Positions 1 through 7,195 of a stretch of 40,890 nucleotides of DNA are shown piece after piece (the first letter of the stretch is position 1; every line of letters starts with the position of its first letter). The notes beneath the pieces were generated by a model, which saw nothing but the letters and a program-made list of their open reading frames with translations, was not told where the DNA came from and made no database searches. Source of the DNA: Acidobacteriota bacterium (GTDB lineage Bacteria > Acidobacteriota > Terriglobia > Acidiferrales > UBA7541); NCBI GenBank assembly GCA_003223325.1, contig QHYS01000009.1, positions 1 through 40,890 of the forward strand, given 5' to 3'. The translations under genes and the position numbers were made by a program.

Positions 1-533
1 AAGCTAGAATCCAAGTAGCCCAGATTTATCGTGCGCCGTGGAAAGCGCTGGTCCACTGCGGGTGAAAGCCCCGCCCGAGAACTGGTTCGCTCCACTCGGT
101 AGCAATCGGAGCGGCGGCAGAGGCAACAAAGCCGTCGGAGCCTCCGGTGTAGAGGGTCACTTTGGTGACTTGGCGAGCATGTAGGCCGTAACGCGAGTGA
201 ACGCTGAGCAGGCCCCGAAACGGGCAATGCAGGAGCCGACCCGCCGATAATCGAGGGAAGGCCGAAGCTGATGGGACAGTACGAGCGAACAAGTTCCACC
301 AGACCTGCCGGGGTATTAGCGACGGCATGCAGGCAAAAAGGGGACCAGAGGCAACACGGGAAGCCCTAGCGGTGGTTGCAGAAGCGATCAACTGGCAACT
401 CGCGAGAGCCAGGCCGGGCCGTCTGGGGTGACGGAGAGGCCCGTACGACTGATGAAGCCGGGTAATGCCGGTGGAGGGAAGGGGCCTCAGTTGAAAGGAG
501 ACGCAAGAAGCGACGAAGACGGAGGGATTGACG

Positions 534-1859
534 TTGAGTCTAACAACCCCAGCAAGCGTTCAGAAGTTGCAGACGGCGTTGCACGACAAAGCGAAGGAAT
601 CGCCCGACTTTCGTTTCTATGCCTTGTACGACAAGGTGTACCGGAAAGACGTCTTGGCATACGCCTATCAATGCTGCAAAGCCAATGGCGGAGCGGCAGG
701 AGTCGACGGCCAAACGTTCGAGGACATTGAGGCGTACGGAGTGGAGCGATGGCTGGACGAACTGGCGCAAGAGCTGAAGAGTCGTACTTATCAACCACTT
801 CCTGTGAGGCGGGTATACATACCCAAGCCGGACGGGAAACAGCGGCCGTTAGGGGTACCCGCTATTCGTGATCGGGCAGCGGAAATGGCGGCAGTTCTGG
901 TGCTCGAACCTATCTTCGAGGCCGATCTGCAGCCGGAACAGTACGCCTATCGGCAAGACCGCAGCGCACTGGACGCGGTGAGATACGTCCACAAGCTGAT
1001 CAACGCTGGCCATGAAGAAATCGTCGATGCAGACCTCAGTAGCTACTTTGATACCCTTCCACACTCCGAACTATTAAAGTCGGTAGCTCGCCGAGTCGTC
1101 GATGGGGCAATGCTTCATCTGATCAAGATGTGGCTGGAAGCTCCCGTCGAAGAAACGGATGAGCGTGGAAATAAGCATCGAAGCACGCGCAATCGGGACG
1201 AAGGTCGAGGGAGTCCGCAAGGGTCTCCGATCAGCCCGTTGCTGAGTAATCTGTACATGCGCCGGTTCGTGCTTGGCTGGAAGAGGCTGGGACACGAGAA
1301 GCGTCTGCAAGCGTATATCGTCAATTACGCGGATGATCTCGTGATCTGCTGTCGTGGCAAAGCCGAAGAGGCTTTAGGCACGATGCGGAACATGATGACG
1401 AAGCTGAAGTTGACGGTGAACGAAAAGAAGACGCGGGTCTGTAAGTTGCCGGACGAGAAGTTCGACTTTCTTGGCTATACCTTCGGACGATGTTACTCGC
1501 CGAAAACGGGCCGGGCCTATTTGGGCACGACTCCTTCGAAGAAACGGGTGCAACGCATCTGTGGAGCGATCAGCGAGGAAACCCGCCGGAGTAAAACCCA
1601 GCTGGACCAGGAAACTGTAGTTGCGACTCTCAATCGGATGATGATTGGGTGGGCCAACTACTTTTGCCTGGGCCCAGTCAGTAAAGCCTATCGAGCGGTG
1701 GAGCGTCACGCTCGCAAACGGCTGCGACGGTGGCTGTGTGCCAAACATCACACGCAGGGGGTGGCGATTAAGCAATTTCCGGACGCCTCCATGCACGATA
1801 AGTTTGGTCTCGTCCGATTGACTACGCGGACCAGCAGCCTTCCGTGGGCGACCTCGTGA
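534..1859 (+). CDS. ltrA: Group II intron reverse transcriptase/maturase
   Basis: This intron-encoded protein reverse-transcribes the intron RNA during target-primed insertion and helps it splice. Visible RT blocks include the PLGVPAIRDR segment, the QGSPISPLLSNLYM block and the active-site YADD (about residues 265-268). These are followed by the thumb and X/maturase region with GWANYF and a C-terminus ending LPWATS, the normal end of this subfamily. No HNH endonuclease domain follows, so this is an endonuclease-less type. The length, about 441 residues, is near full size and no internal stop is seen, so the protein may be functional. No ATG start exists at the N-terminus. A TTG at 534 is chosen because GGAGGG at 521-526 is well spaced from it; the in-frame TTG at 528 is nearly touching that site. 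Confidence 0.9.
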   Translation: MSLTTPASVQKLQTALHDKAKESPDFRFYALYDKVYRKDVLAYAYQCCKANGGAAGVDGQTFEDIEAYGVERWLDELAQELKSRTYQPLPVRRVYIPKPDGKQRPLGVPAIRDRAAEMAAVLVLEPIFEADLQPEQYAYRQDRSALDAVRYVHKLINAGHEEIVDADLSSYFDTLPHSELLKSVARRVVDGAMLHLIKMWLEAPVEETDERGNKHRSTRNRDEGRGSPQGSPISPLLSNLYMRRFVLGWKRLGHEKRLQAYIVNYADDLVICCRGKAEEALGTMRNMMTKLKLTVNEKKTRVCKLPDEKFDFLGYTFGRCYSPKTGRAYLGTTPSKKRVQRICGAISEETRRSKTQLDQETVVATLNRMMIGWANYFCLGPVSKAYRAVERHARKRLRRWLCAKHHTQGVAIKQFPDASMHDKFGLVRLTTRTSSLPWATS

Positions 1860-1870
1860 GCTTTCTCCGA

Positions 1871-1903
1871 GAGCCGGATGCGCGAGAAGCGCCTGTCCGG
1901 TTC
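1871..1903 (+). ncRNA. Group II intron domain V hairpin (catalytic)
   Basis: GAGCCGGA at the 5' side pairs with TCCGGTTC at the 3' side (eight pairs with one G-T). An internal bulge and an upper GCGC stem with a GAGAA loop follow. The AGC catalytic triad lies at the base of the 5' strand, which argues against the IIC class, where CGC is usual. It starts 12 nt after the maturase stop, the expected order (ORF in domain IV, then V and VI). Confidence 0.8.
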
Positions 1904-2451
1904 GATGAGCGGGAACAGGAAACAGAGCCATGCCAAGCCGGACTGAGGCGGCCTAGCGAAAGCTTAGCCAGATGCCACCGGAAGGCTATCGCCACTGCGC
2001 CTGTTCTCGACTCCACAACGGGTATCAGATATTCGCAGAGATTTTCTTCAGAAATGCTAAAGAATCGCCGTCTGGCTCGTGCCATTTCGGATGCTGGTTT
2101 TGGCGACTTCCTCCGCATGTTGGAATACAAATGCCAGTGGTACGGAAGGACGCTGGTCCAAGTAGACACGTTCTTTCCGTCGTCCAAGTTGTGCTGCATT
2201 TGCCACCAGAAGAATGCAGAACTCCAACTCCCAGACCGCTGGCGGTGCCCCCATTGCAAAACAGAACATCAGCGGGACGAAAATGCCATGGTGAACATTT
2301 TCGTAGAGGGTTTGAGAATCTTAGCCGAGGGACGCTCGGTAGCCGCCTGTGGAGGCCCAGTAAGACCTAAGCGAGAGCCTAGGCGTGCGCCCGTGAAGCA
2401 GGAAACATCGTTGGAGACGAGCAGCCATGCTGCTTAGTAACTCCAAAGAAT

Positions 2452-2480
2452 CCCCCGCCTTTAGGCGTGGGGAGTCTCAA
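2452..2480 (+). repeat. Right-end hairpin of the IS200/IS605-type element
   Basis: A stem CCCCCGCC / GGCGTGGGG with a short TTTA loop is followed by GAGTCTCAA. This arrangement is characteristic of right ends in this IS group and is also the 3' part of the TnpB guide RNA (omega RNA) in active members, where the guide would start at the next bases (2481 onward). The boundary is inferred from the hairpin and from the restart of an unrelated coding frame. Confidence 0.6.
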
Positions 2481-3312
2481 GAAGACGATCCTGCGGCCCA
2501 CTTGAAGACGGAGTTTGGATTCGATGTCCTGGAAGTTGCCAAGGGGCGCTACGAGCCGGACGCGTACCACGATTTCATCGGCTTTGAGGTTGCCAAGCCG
2601 CTTCTCGAACGAGCCTTCCTGGATACGTACTCCATCCCGCTGAAATCGGTTTTCCCGGATTTGGACAGAGCCATCGGCTCGTATCGCTACACCGTCCACT
2701 CGACCATTCCCAAGGCCGTACCGGTGGGTGCTCAAAAAAGATGAGATAAAGCAAGGCACGCCGGGAATCACACGGAAGAAATTCCTATACAACATGTCAC
2801 GCGCCAGTTATCGCAAGGAGTGGGGAACGAATTATGAGCCTCCCGGACACGGGACAAGAGTGGTTGCCCGTGTCATTTCGCTGGTGCCCAAGGTCGGTCC
2901 GCTCAAGGCGCGCAGTTTGCGGATGCCGACGCCTCAAACGGAGGTAATGTTCAGGGACAGCTTTAATGCCGCACTCGATCAATACCACCACCTACTGGAC
3001 GACGAACGGGCCGGCCGTCAGAACCTGCGGAACCGCAACTTCGATACGGGCGCACCCACCAAGCCTGGCGCCTACCTCATGGCCGACCAGGCCTATGCCC
3101 GGCTGGTCGATGATTTGGCGAAGGAGCACTTCCAGGACGTTTCGGTTGAGATGAAGTCAGATATTCTTGCTTTCTACCGGGACTCCAGCGCGCCAATAGT
3201 GAACAAAAAAGACGCGAAGGCATGGGACCGATTGGACCACGAATTGGAAGAACTACTAAAGTCTGCCAGTCCGTCGGAATCAGTGGATTCGGACGTCTCG
3301 GCCGTGAAATAA
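2481..3312 (+). pseudogene. Truncated, frameshifted gene resembling zinc-dependent phospholipase C family
   Basis: Two consecutive frames make one protein. The first (2481-about 2730) reads FGFDVLEVAKGRYEPDAYHD and then SVFPDLDRAIGSYRYTVHSTIPK. The second (about 2728-3312) begins LKKDEIKQGTPGITRKKF and contains WGTNYEPPGHGTRV and LVPKVGPLKA. From memory these blocks are contiguous in acidobacterial proteins annotated as zinc-dependent phospholipase C-like, so a frameshift is present around 2720-2735, near an AAAAAA run. The N-terminal half, where the metal ligands would lie, is absent because the IS element abuts at 2480; it may remain left of the window. The family name is recalled, not searched; the disruption is directly visible. 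A sequencing error could account for the frameshift but not for the truncation. Confidence 0.6.
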
Positions 3313-3344
3313 ACTCCGAATTCGTCGGGTTGGCCCGATAAAGC

Positions 3345-4214
3345 TTACTTTCGGGGAAGGGTCTCGTTGTCGAGCAACAGCCTCGAATCAACAATCCCGA
3401 TCTCCACTCGCCGATTGGCCGCACGCGCTTGTGCGCTGTTGCCCTTAACGCGCGGATCGGATTTGCCAAATCCCTTGGTGGTTATGAGGCCCGGATTTAT
3501 CCCCGCCTGGACCAGGGAATCGCGGACGGCTTGGGCTCGCCGCCCAGAGAGTCCAAGGTTGTATTCCTGCGTTCCGATGTCATCGGTATATCCGTATACG
3601 TAAATGGAATATCCCTGGAGCGTCATTAGGACGCCCGCGATGCGGTTCAAGATGTCGCGGTATTGCGGTTCGATATCCGCCTTGGCAAACTCGAACCGGA
3701 TCGATTTCTCGCCCAGCGTCATCACCAGCCCAAGCGTGGTGCGGTGCGTTTCGGCAATTTGACCGAGCACCTGTTGTAGCCGCTGAAGCTCCTCCTCGCG
3801 CTGCTTGCGATACTCTTCAGCTTTCTGCTCGGCTTGATTGGCCTGCTGCTCCGCGGTAGCCGCCGCCTGAAGGGCCGATTGTGCCTGCGCTGCCGAGTCG
3901 GCCTCCAACTGTTTCGCTTCATCGCGCTGTTGCGCGGCCGCTTGGGCGTTGGCCGCAGCCTGCGCAGCCTGCTGAGCGAATGTCTGTGATTGCTGCTCTG
4001 TGCCTTCCACGCGGCGGCCGAGCCGCTCTGTTTGCTGGCTGAGTTGCGCCATCTGCCGGTTCAGTCGTACGACCGACCACACAAGCCCGCCACCAAGAAT
4101 CAGGACCAGCACTACTGCGATGGCTCCAAGAACAAGCCCCGCCTTCCCGTGACTTTTCGCAGAAGTATCGTGGCCCTCTTCTATCTGGTTCGAAGGTTGG
4201 TCAGAAAAGCCCAT
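3345..4214 (-). CDS. Membrane-anchored OmpA-domain protein with coiled coil
   Basis: A 289-residue protein with a cytoplasmic N-terminus of about 25 residues and one strongly hydrophobic segment (about 26-48, GLVLGAIAVVLVLILGGGLVW). A long Ala/Gln/Glu-rich coiled coil (about 50-145) follows. The C-terminal OmpA/MotB-type peptidoglycan-binding domain (about 165-285) has YGYTDDIGTQEYNLGLSGRRAQAV and GFGKSDPR with NRRVEI near the end. The family tethers envelope structures to peptidoglycan, so this is probably an inner-membrane protein reaching into the periplasm. It is transcribed towards the degraded phospholipase gene and divergently from truA. Its partner is unknown. Start ATG at 4214; no strong ribosome binding site was seen. 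Confidence 0.85.
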   Translation of the reverse strand: MGFSDQPSNQIEEGHDTSAKSHGKAGLVLGAIAVVLVLILGGGLVWSVVRLNRQMAQLSQQTERLGRRVEGTEQQSQTFAQQAAQAAANAQAAAQQRDEAKQLEADSAAQAQSALQAAATAEQQANQAEQKAEEYRKQREEELQRLQQVLGQIAETHRTTLGLVMTLGEKSIRFEFAKADIEPQYRDILNRIAGVLMTLQGYSIYVYGYTDDIGTQEYNLGLSGRRAQAVRDSLVQAGINPGLITTKGFGKSDPRVKGNSAQARAANRRVEIGIVDSRLLLDNETLPRK

Positions 4215-4523
4215 GATTTTCCAATTCTAAATCCAATTTCCGATGTGGACCTCATCTCTCGCAAATCGTACGCCACCCGCCCTCCTACGACACCTCCAAT
4301 TTTTCGTCCAAGTACACTGAGGGAAATCAGCGCCATTCCGGCATCCGGCGCCTAACTCCCCCTAAGGCGCTTTCTCCGGAGACTGACGCAGCGCTGCGCC
4401 ACTACCGAGAAGCGAGCGGTGCGATAATGGGAATCTAGCGGAACTACCCCAAACCGCTTACAGAGAGGCGCCTGCAGGCGCAATTTGTAGCGGCGGCCTT
4501 TAGGCCGGCATCTGTGAAAGCCT
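4215..4523. other. Divergent intergenic region between the OmpA-domain gene and truA
   Basis: This 309-nt gap has no convincing ORF. It must hold the promoters for both diverging genes, but no clear -35/-10 pair was recognised. Its truA-proximal end contains the palindromic G+C-rich block listed separately. Confidence 0.4.
4466..4512. repeat. Palindromic, REP-like G+C-rich block upstream of truA
   Basis: A perfect 14-bp palindrome GCGCCTGCAGGCGC (4468-4481) is followed by a second small inverted repeat, GGCC-TTTA-GGCC with flanking G+C bases (about 4490-4510). Such paired palindromes look like short interspersed palindromic repeats. Only one copy was recognised in this window, so dispersal cannot be shown here. 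Confidence 0.45.
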
Positions 4524-5378
4524 ATGCACAATATCAAGCTGATCATCGCCTACGAGGGCACGGATTTTCGCGGCTGGCAAATCCAGCCCGGTCAGCCGAC
4601 GATTCAAGGCGTTCTTAGCGATGTCGTGCAGCAGCTAACTCAGGAACGCTTGAATTTGCATGGCGCGGGCCGGACAGACGCAGGCGTTCATGCCTGGGGT
4701 CAGGTCGTTAACTTCAAGACGCATTCGGAACTCGCGCCCGAGGTGTTCCGGCGGGGCTGTAACGCATTGCTTCCGCCATCGATCCGCGTGCGAGAGGCAG
4801 AGGAAGTTGGGCCGGACTTCCATGCCCGCTGGATGGCGCAAGCGAAGACTTATGCCTATTTCATCTATAGGGGGTCCATCGTTCCGCCATTCCGCTGGCG
4901 TTATGTCTTGCATGTTCCCCAAGAACTCGACTTCGCGGCCATGGCCGAGGCGGCGCGGTATTTTGAAGGCGAACGCGACTTCACATCCTTTTCAGCTTCG
5001 ACGCGCTCGGAGGAGGACGATAGGGATCAGACCATGATCCGTTCCGTTTTTTGCTCCGAATTGATCGATGGGTCGAGCGGCAGTTGGGCCCGTCTTTGGG
5101 ACTCCATTTCCGATCAGCCCTGCCCAAACGCATTCTCAGACGAATGGATTTATCGGGTTCGTGGTACATCGTTTCTGCGTTACATGGTGAGGAAAATTGT
5201 GGGCACGCTGTTGCAAGTGGGCCGTAGCCGGCTGCCCGCCCGCGAGATTCCCTATCTTCTTGAAAAGCGTGATCGCAGTTGTTGCGGCCCAACGGCGCCG
5301 CCTCACGGTTTGTGTCTGCAATCCGTCGAATATCCCGATCCGACTGTTTCCCTTGGGGGCAAAACTCGCGAGAGTTAA
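4524..5378 (+). CDS. truA: tRNA pseudouridine(38-40) synthase TruA
   Basis: Isomerises uridines 38-40 in the anticodon arm of tRNAs to pseudouridine. The N-terminus KLIIAYEGTDFRGWQ is typical, and the catalytic motif GRTDAGVHA is at residues 49-57 with the nucleophile Asp52. The second half carries FHARWMAQAKTYAYFIY and the conserved late block FLRYMVRKIVGTLLQVGRSR. The length of 284 residues is somewhat longer than many TruA proteins because of an insertion around residues 165-210 (rich in Ser, Asp and Trp). Start ATG at 4524. It is followed by a small Cys-rich gene 140 nt downstream. Confidence 0.95.
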   Translation: MHNIKLIIAYEGTDFRGWQIQPGQPTIQGVLSDVVQQLTQERLNLHGAGRTDAGVHAWGQVVNFKTHSELAPEVFRRGCNALLPPSIRVREAEEVGPDFHARWMAQAKTYAYFIYRGSIVPPFRWRYVLHVPQELDFAAMAEAARYFEGERDFTSFSASTRSEEDDRDQTMIRSVFCSELIDGSSGSWARLWDSISDQPCPNAFSDEWIYRVRGTSFLRYMVRKIVGTLLQVGRSRLPAREIPYLLEKRDRSCCGPTAPPHGLCLQSVEYPDPTVSLGGKTRES

Positions 5379-5518
5379 ATTGTTGACGCCTTGTGGCGGC
5401 GAAGGTTGGGCCCAGGCGTCCATCCTGATCGATGCCTTGGCCTGCTGAAAACCGTTCGAGTAGAATACTCGGTAGACTCGATGAGTTTCGGGCAAACCGG
5501 CAGGAGAAATTAGAATCC

Positions 5519-5872
5519 ATGGGCGATACACCCAACGCAGCGCAGAAAGTCAGCACCCAGGCAACGACGGCATCAGTCGCTGAAGAGAGCGCACCAGTGG
5601 TCACGAAGATAAAAGTTCGCAAACATCGGCAGCGTTCCTGTGATGAGAAAGACGCGAAGGGTAAGCTCTGCGCTGGGCATCTGAAGCGATGGTACGACTA
5701 TCCGAAAGAGATCGAGCAGCTTGTCGGTCCAAAAGCGGAGATCTACCGCTGCGAATTCTGTAAAACGCTTTACCGGGCTTCGATATTAAAGCGGTCGCGG
5801 ATCAGCGTGTGGCGCTCGGCCCGAAAGGGCCCCGAAAGACCAGTCCTGAAACGCCCGATCCGCAAGATTTGA
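5519..5872 (+). CDS. Small Cys-containing (zinc ribbon-like) conserved protein
   Basis: A 117-residue protein that I do not recognise by function. The N-terminal 40 residues are Ala/Thr/Val-rich and probably disordered, followed by a basic stretch (KIKVRKHRQR). The core has Cys residues spaced as RSCDEKDAKGKLC and YRCEFCKTLYR, which could bind one zinc. The C-terminus is strongly basic (Arg/Lys-rich), suggesting nucleic-acid contact. The ATG at 5519 is chosen over the longer in-frame GTG-free extension from 5432, because AGGAG (5502-5506) precedes it and the protein looks natural from there. It ends 12 nt before the metallolyase gene, so the two are probably cotranscribed. Function is inferred only from composition. 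Confidence 0.6.
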   Translation: MGDTPNAAQKVSTQATTASVAEESAPVVTKIKVRKHRQRSCDEKDAKGKLCAGHLKRWYDYPKEIEQLVGPKAEIYRCEFCKTLYRASILKRSRISVWRSARKGPERPVLKRPIRKI

Positions 5873-5884
5873 TGAAGAATTGCG

Positions 5885-7120
5885 ATGAATGACGCAGAAC
5901 TGATCTACGACTGGAACAAGGTCGGGCGGATTCAGTTCGATACACGCCGGAAAGTCACGCTGGATGATGAGACCCTGCGGGACGGATTGCAAAATCCCTC
6001 CGTAATCGATCCTCCTATCGGCGAAAAAGTTGCGATTCTTCACCTGATGGAGGCTCTCGGAATTGAAATGGTAAATATCGGCCTGCCCGGCGCCGGGCCG
6101 CGCGCCTACGCCGATACGGAGGCCTTGGCGAAGGAAATCGCCCGCTCACACATGAAGATCAGACCGAACTGCGCCGCGCGAACGCACGAAAACGATATTC
6201 GGCCCATTGTGGAAATTTCACAGCGCGCCGGGATTGCCATCGAAGCGTCTACGTTCCTGGGTTCGAGCCCCATTCGACGGCTCGTCGAAGACTGGACCAC
6301 CGATCATCTGCAACGCACGGTTGAACATGCCGTGAGCTTCGCGGTGCGGCATAGCCTTGCGGCTATGTTCGTGACCGAAGATACCGTGCGCACCGACCCC
6401 GAGACGATCGAGCGGCTCTATTCGACCGCAATTCGCTGCGGCGCCACCTCCGTCGTTTTGTGCGATACGGTGGGTCACGCTACGCCGCTGGGGGCTTACA
6501 GCCTTGTGCAATTCGTGCGCGAAAAAATCGTCACGCCTTGCGGAGTGCAGGTGCGCGTCGATTGGCACGGGCACTGTGATCGGGGTCTCGCCGTCGCGAA
6601 TTCGCTCGCAGCCGTTCTGGCCGGAGCGGATCAGGTGCACGCGGCCGCAAATTCGCTGGGAGAACGCGTGGGCAACACGCCCATGGAGCTTATGTTGGTT
6701 AATCTCCGATTACTGGGTCTGATTGATCGAGATCTCTCGCAATTGAAGCAATATTGCGAAACCGTGGCGCGCGCCACCGGTATTCCCATTCCGCCAAATT
6801 ATCCCGTGGTAGGTCGCGACGCATTCCGTACTGCCACCGGAGTGCACGCGGCGGCGATTATTAAAGCTTTTAAGAAATCCGATCCCATGCTCGCCAATAC
6901 CGTTTATAGCGGTGTACCTTCTCATCTGTTCGGCCTGGAGCAAGTGATCGAGATCGGCCCATTGAGTGGCCGCTCCAACGTGCAATACTGGCTCGAACGG
7001 CACGACATCCCGGTTACCGAAGAACTGGTCTTGCGCATTTTCGACACGGCCAAAAAGGCTTCGCGCGTGCTGACCGACGAAGAAATACTGGCTCTCTGCG
7101 GCGAACATTCGAGTCGCTGA
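5885..7120 (+). CDS. DRE-TIM metallolyase, 2-isopropylmalate synthase/HMG-CoA lyase-like
   Basis: A 411-residue protein of the HMGL-like TIM-barrel family, which condenses or cleaves acyl-CoA with 2-oxo acids. The family signature DETLRDG is at residues 28-34. The metal-binding HGH motif appears in WHGHCDRGLAVANS, and the block NSLGERVGNTPMELMLVNLRLLG resembles the GxGERxGN region of isopropylmalate and homocitrate synthases. RDGLQ followed by a conserved GLPGAGPRAYADTE segment also recalls HMG-CoA lyase. It lacks the large LeuA allosteric C-terminal domain. leuC and leuD lie 2.5 kb downstream on the opposite strand, so a role in leucine or a related chain-elongation pathway is plausible but not proven. 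Alternatives are citramalate or homocitrate synthase. Confidence 0.75.
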   Translation: MNDAELIYDWNKVGRIQFDTRRKVTLDDETLRDGLQNPSVIDPPIGEKVAILHLMEALGIEMVNIGLPGAGPRAYADTEALAKEIARSHMKIRPNCAARTHENDIRPIVEISQRAGIAIEASTFLGSSPIRRLVEDWTTDHLQRTVEHAVSFAVRHSLAAMFVTEDTVRTDPETIERLYSTAIRCGATSVVLCDTVGHATPLGAYSLVQFVREKIVTPCGVQVRVDWHGHCDRGLAVANSLAAVLAGADQVHAAANSLGERVGNTPMELMLVNLRLLGLIDRDLSQLKQYCETVARATGIPIPPNYPVVGRDAFRTATGVHAAAIIKAFKKSDPMLANTVYSGVPSHLFGLEQVIEIGPLSGRSNVQYWLERHDIPVTEELVLRIFDTAKKASRVLTDEEILALCGEHSSR

Positions 7121-7195
7121 GATGACCTCTCTCCCGTTGCTTCGTGTCTACCCGAGCATATCCCGAGGCCCTTCAACGTGGATTCGGCGCTGGCA

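Larger units (their letters stand above)
31..2016 (+). mobile_element. Group II intron inserted in tnpB, sense orientation
   Basis: The element begins with GTGCG at 31, matching the GUGYG 5' consensus, and contains an RT/maturase ORF and a domain V hairpin. The 3' end is set at 2016 (CTCCAC, consensus AY), because removing 31-2016 restores the TnpB frame as IY-QRVSDIRRDF. An A at 2010, seven bases before that end, fits the branch-point position. The five bases GATAA at 246-250 could pair with TTATC at 26-30 as EBS1/IBS1, though this is only a candidate. The total is about 1986 nt. The distance from domain V to the 3' end (about 113 nt) is long for the usual domain VI, so the structure there needs folding. 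The ends at 31 and 2016 are well supported; a 3' end at 2019 would be AC too but spaces the TnpB residues less well. Confidence 0.8.
1..2437 (+). pseudogene. tnpB: tnpB (RNA-guided nuclease family), split by a group II intron and internally deleted
   Basis: Frame 3-30 reads ARIQVAQIY and, if bases 31-2016 are removed, continues without a break into QRVSDIRRDFLQK (2017 onward), a classic TnpB stretch. Immediately afterwards the frame meets a stop. The recognisable TnpB sequence resumes in another frame at the ATG at 2054 (MLKNRRLARAISDAGFGDF) and runs to the stop at 2437. The piece usually found between these blocks, about 20 codons holding the RuvC-II glutamate (the E of the usual VEDL motif), is missing. 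The C-terminal part keeps the FFPSSK motif, a zinc ribbon with CxxC pairs (CCIC and CPHC) and the RuvC-III RDENA aspartate. The protein would therefore be catalytically dead even after splicing. The N-terminal part lies left of the window. Confidence 0.8.
1..2480 (+). mobile_element. IS200/IS605-type (tnpB-carrying) element, left end outside the window
   Basis: The segment carries both halves of a tnpB gene and ends in the structure typical of the right end of IS605-group elements. After the tnpB stop at 2437 there is a G+C-rich hairpin (about 2452-2472, CCCCCGCC, a TTTA loop, GGCGTGGGG) followed by GAGTCTCAA, so the element edge is placed near 2480. From 2481 onward an unrelated reading frame (phospholipase-like) continues, which supports that junction. 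No tnpA is visible; it may be absent, as in IS1341-type elements, or lie left of the window. The element is interrupted by the group II intron at 31-2016. The left end cannot be seen, so the family call rests on the TnpB C-terminus and right-end hairpin. Confidence 0.7.

Noticed and set aside
422-427. TCTGGG as EBS2 for CCCAGA in the upstream exon
   Set aside because: It lies after the EBS1 candidate and probably outside domain I, so the order is wrong; likely chance.
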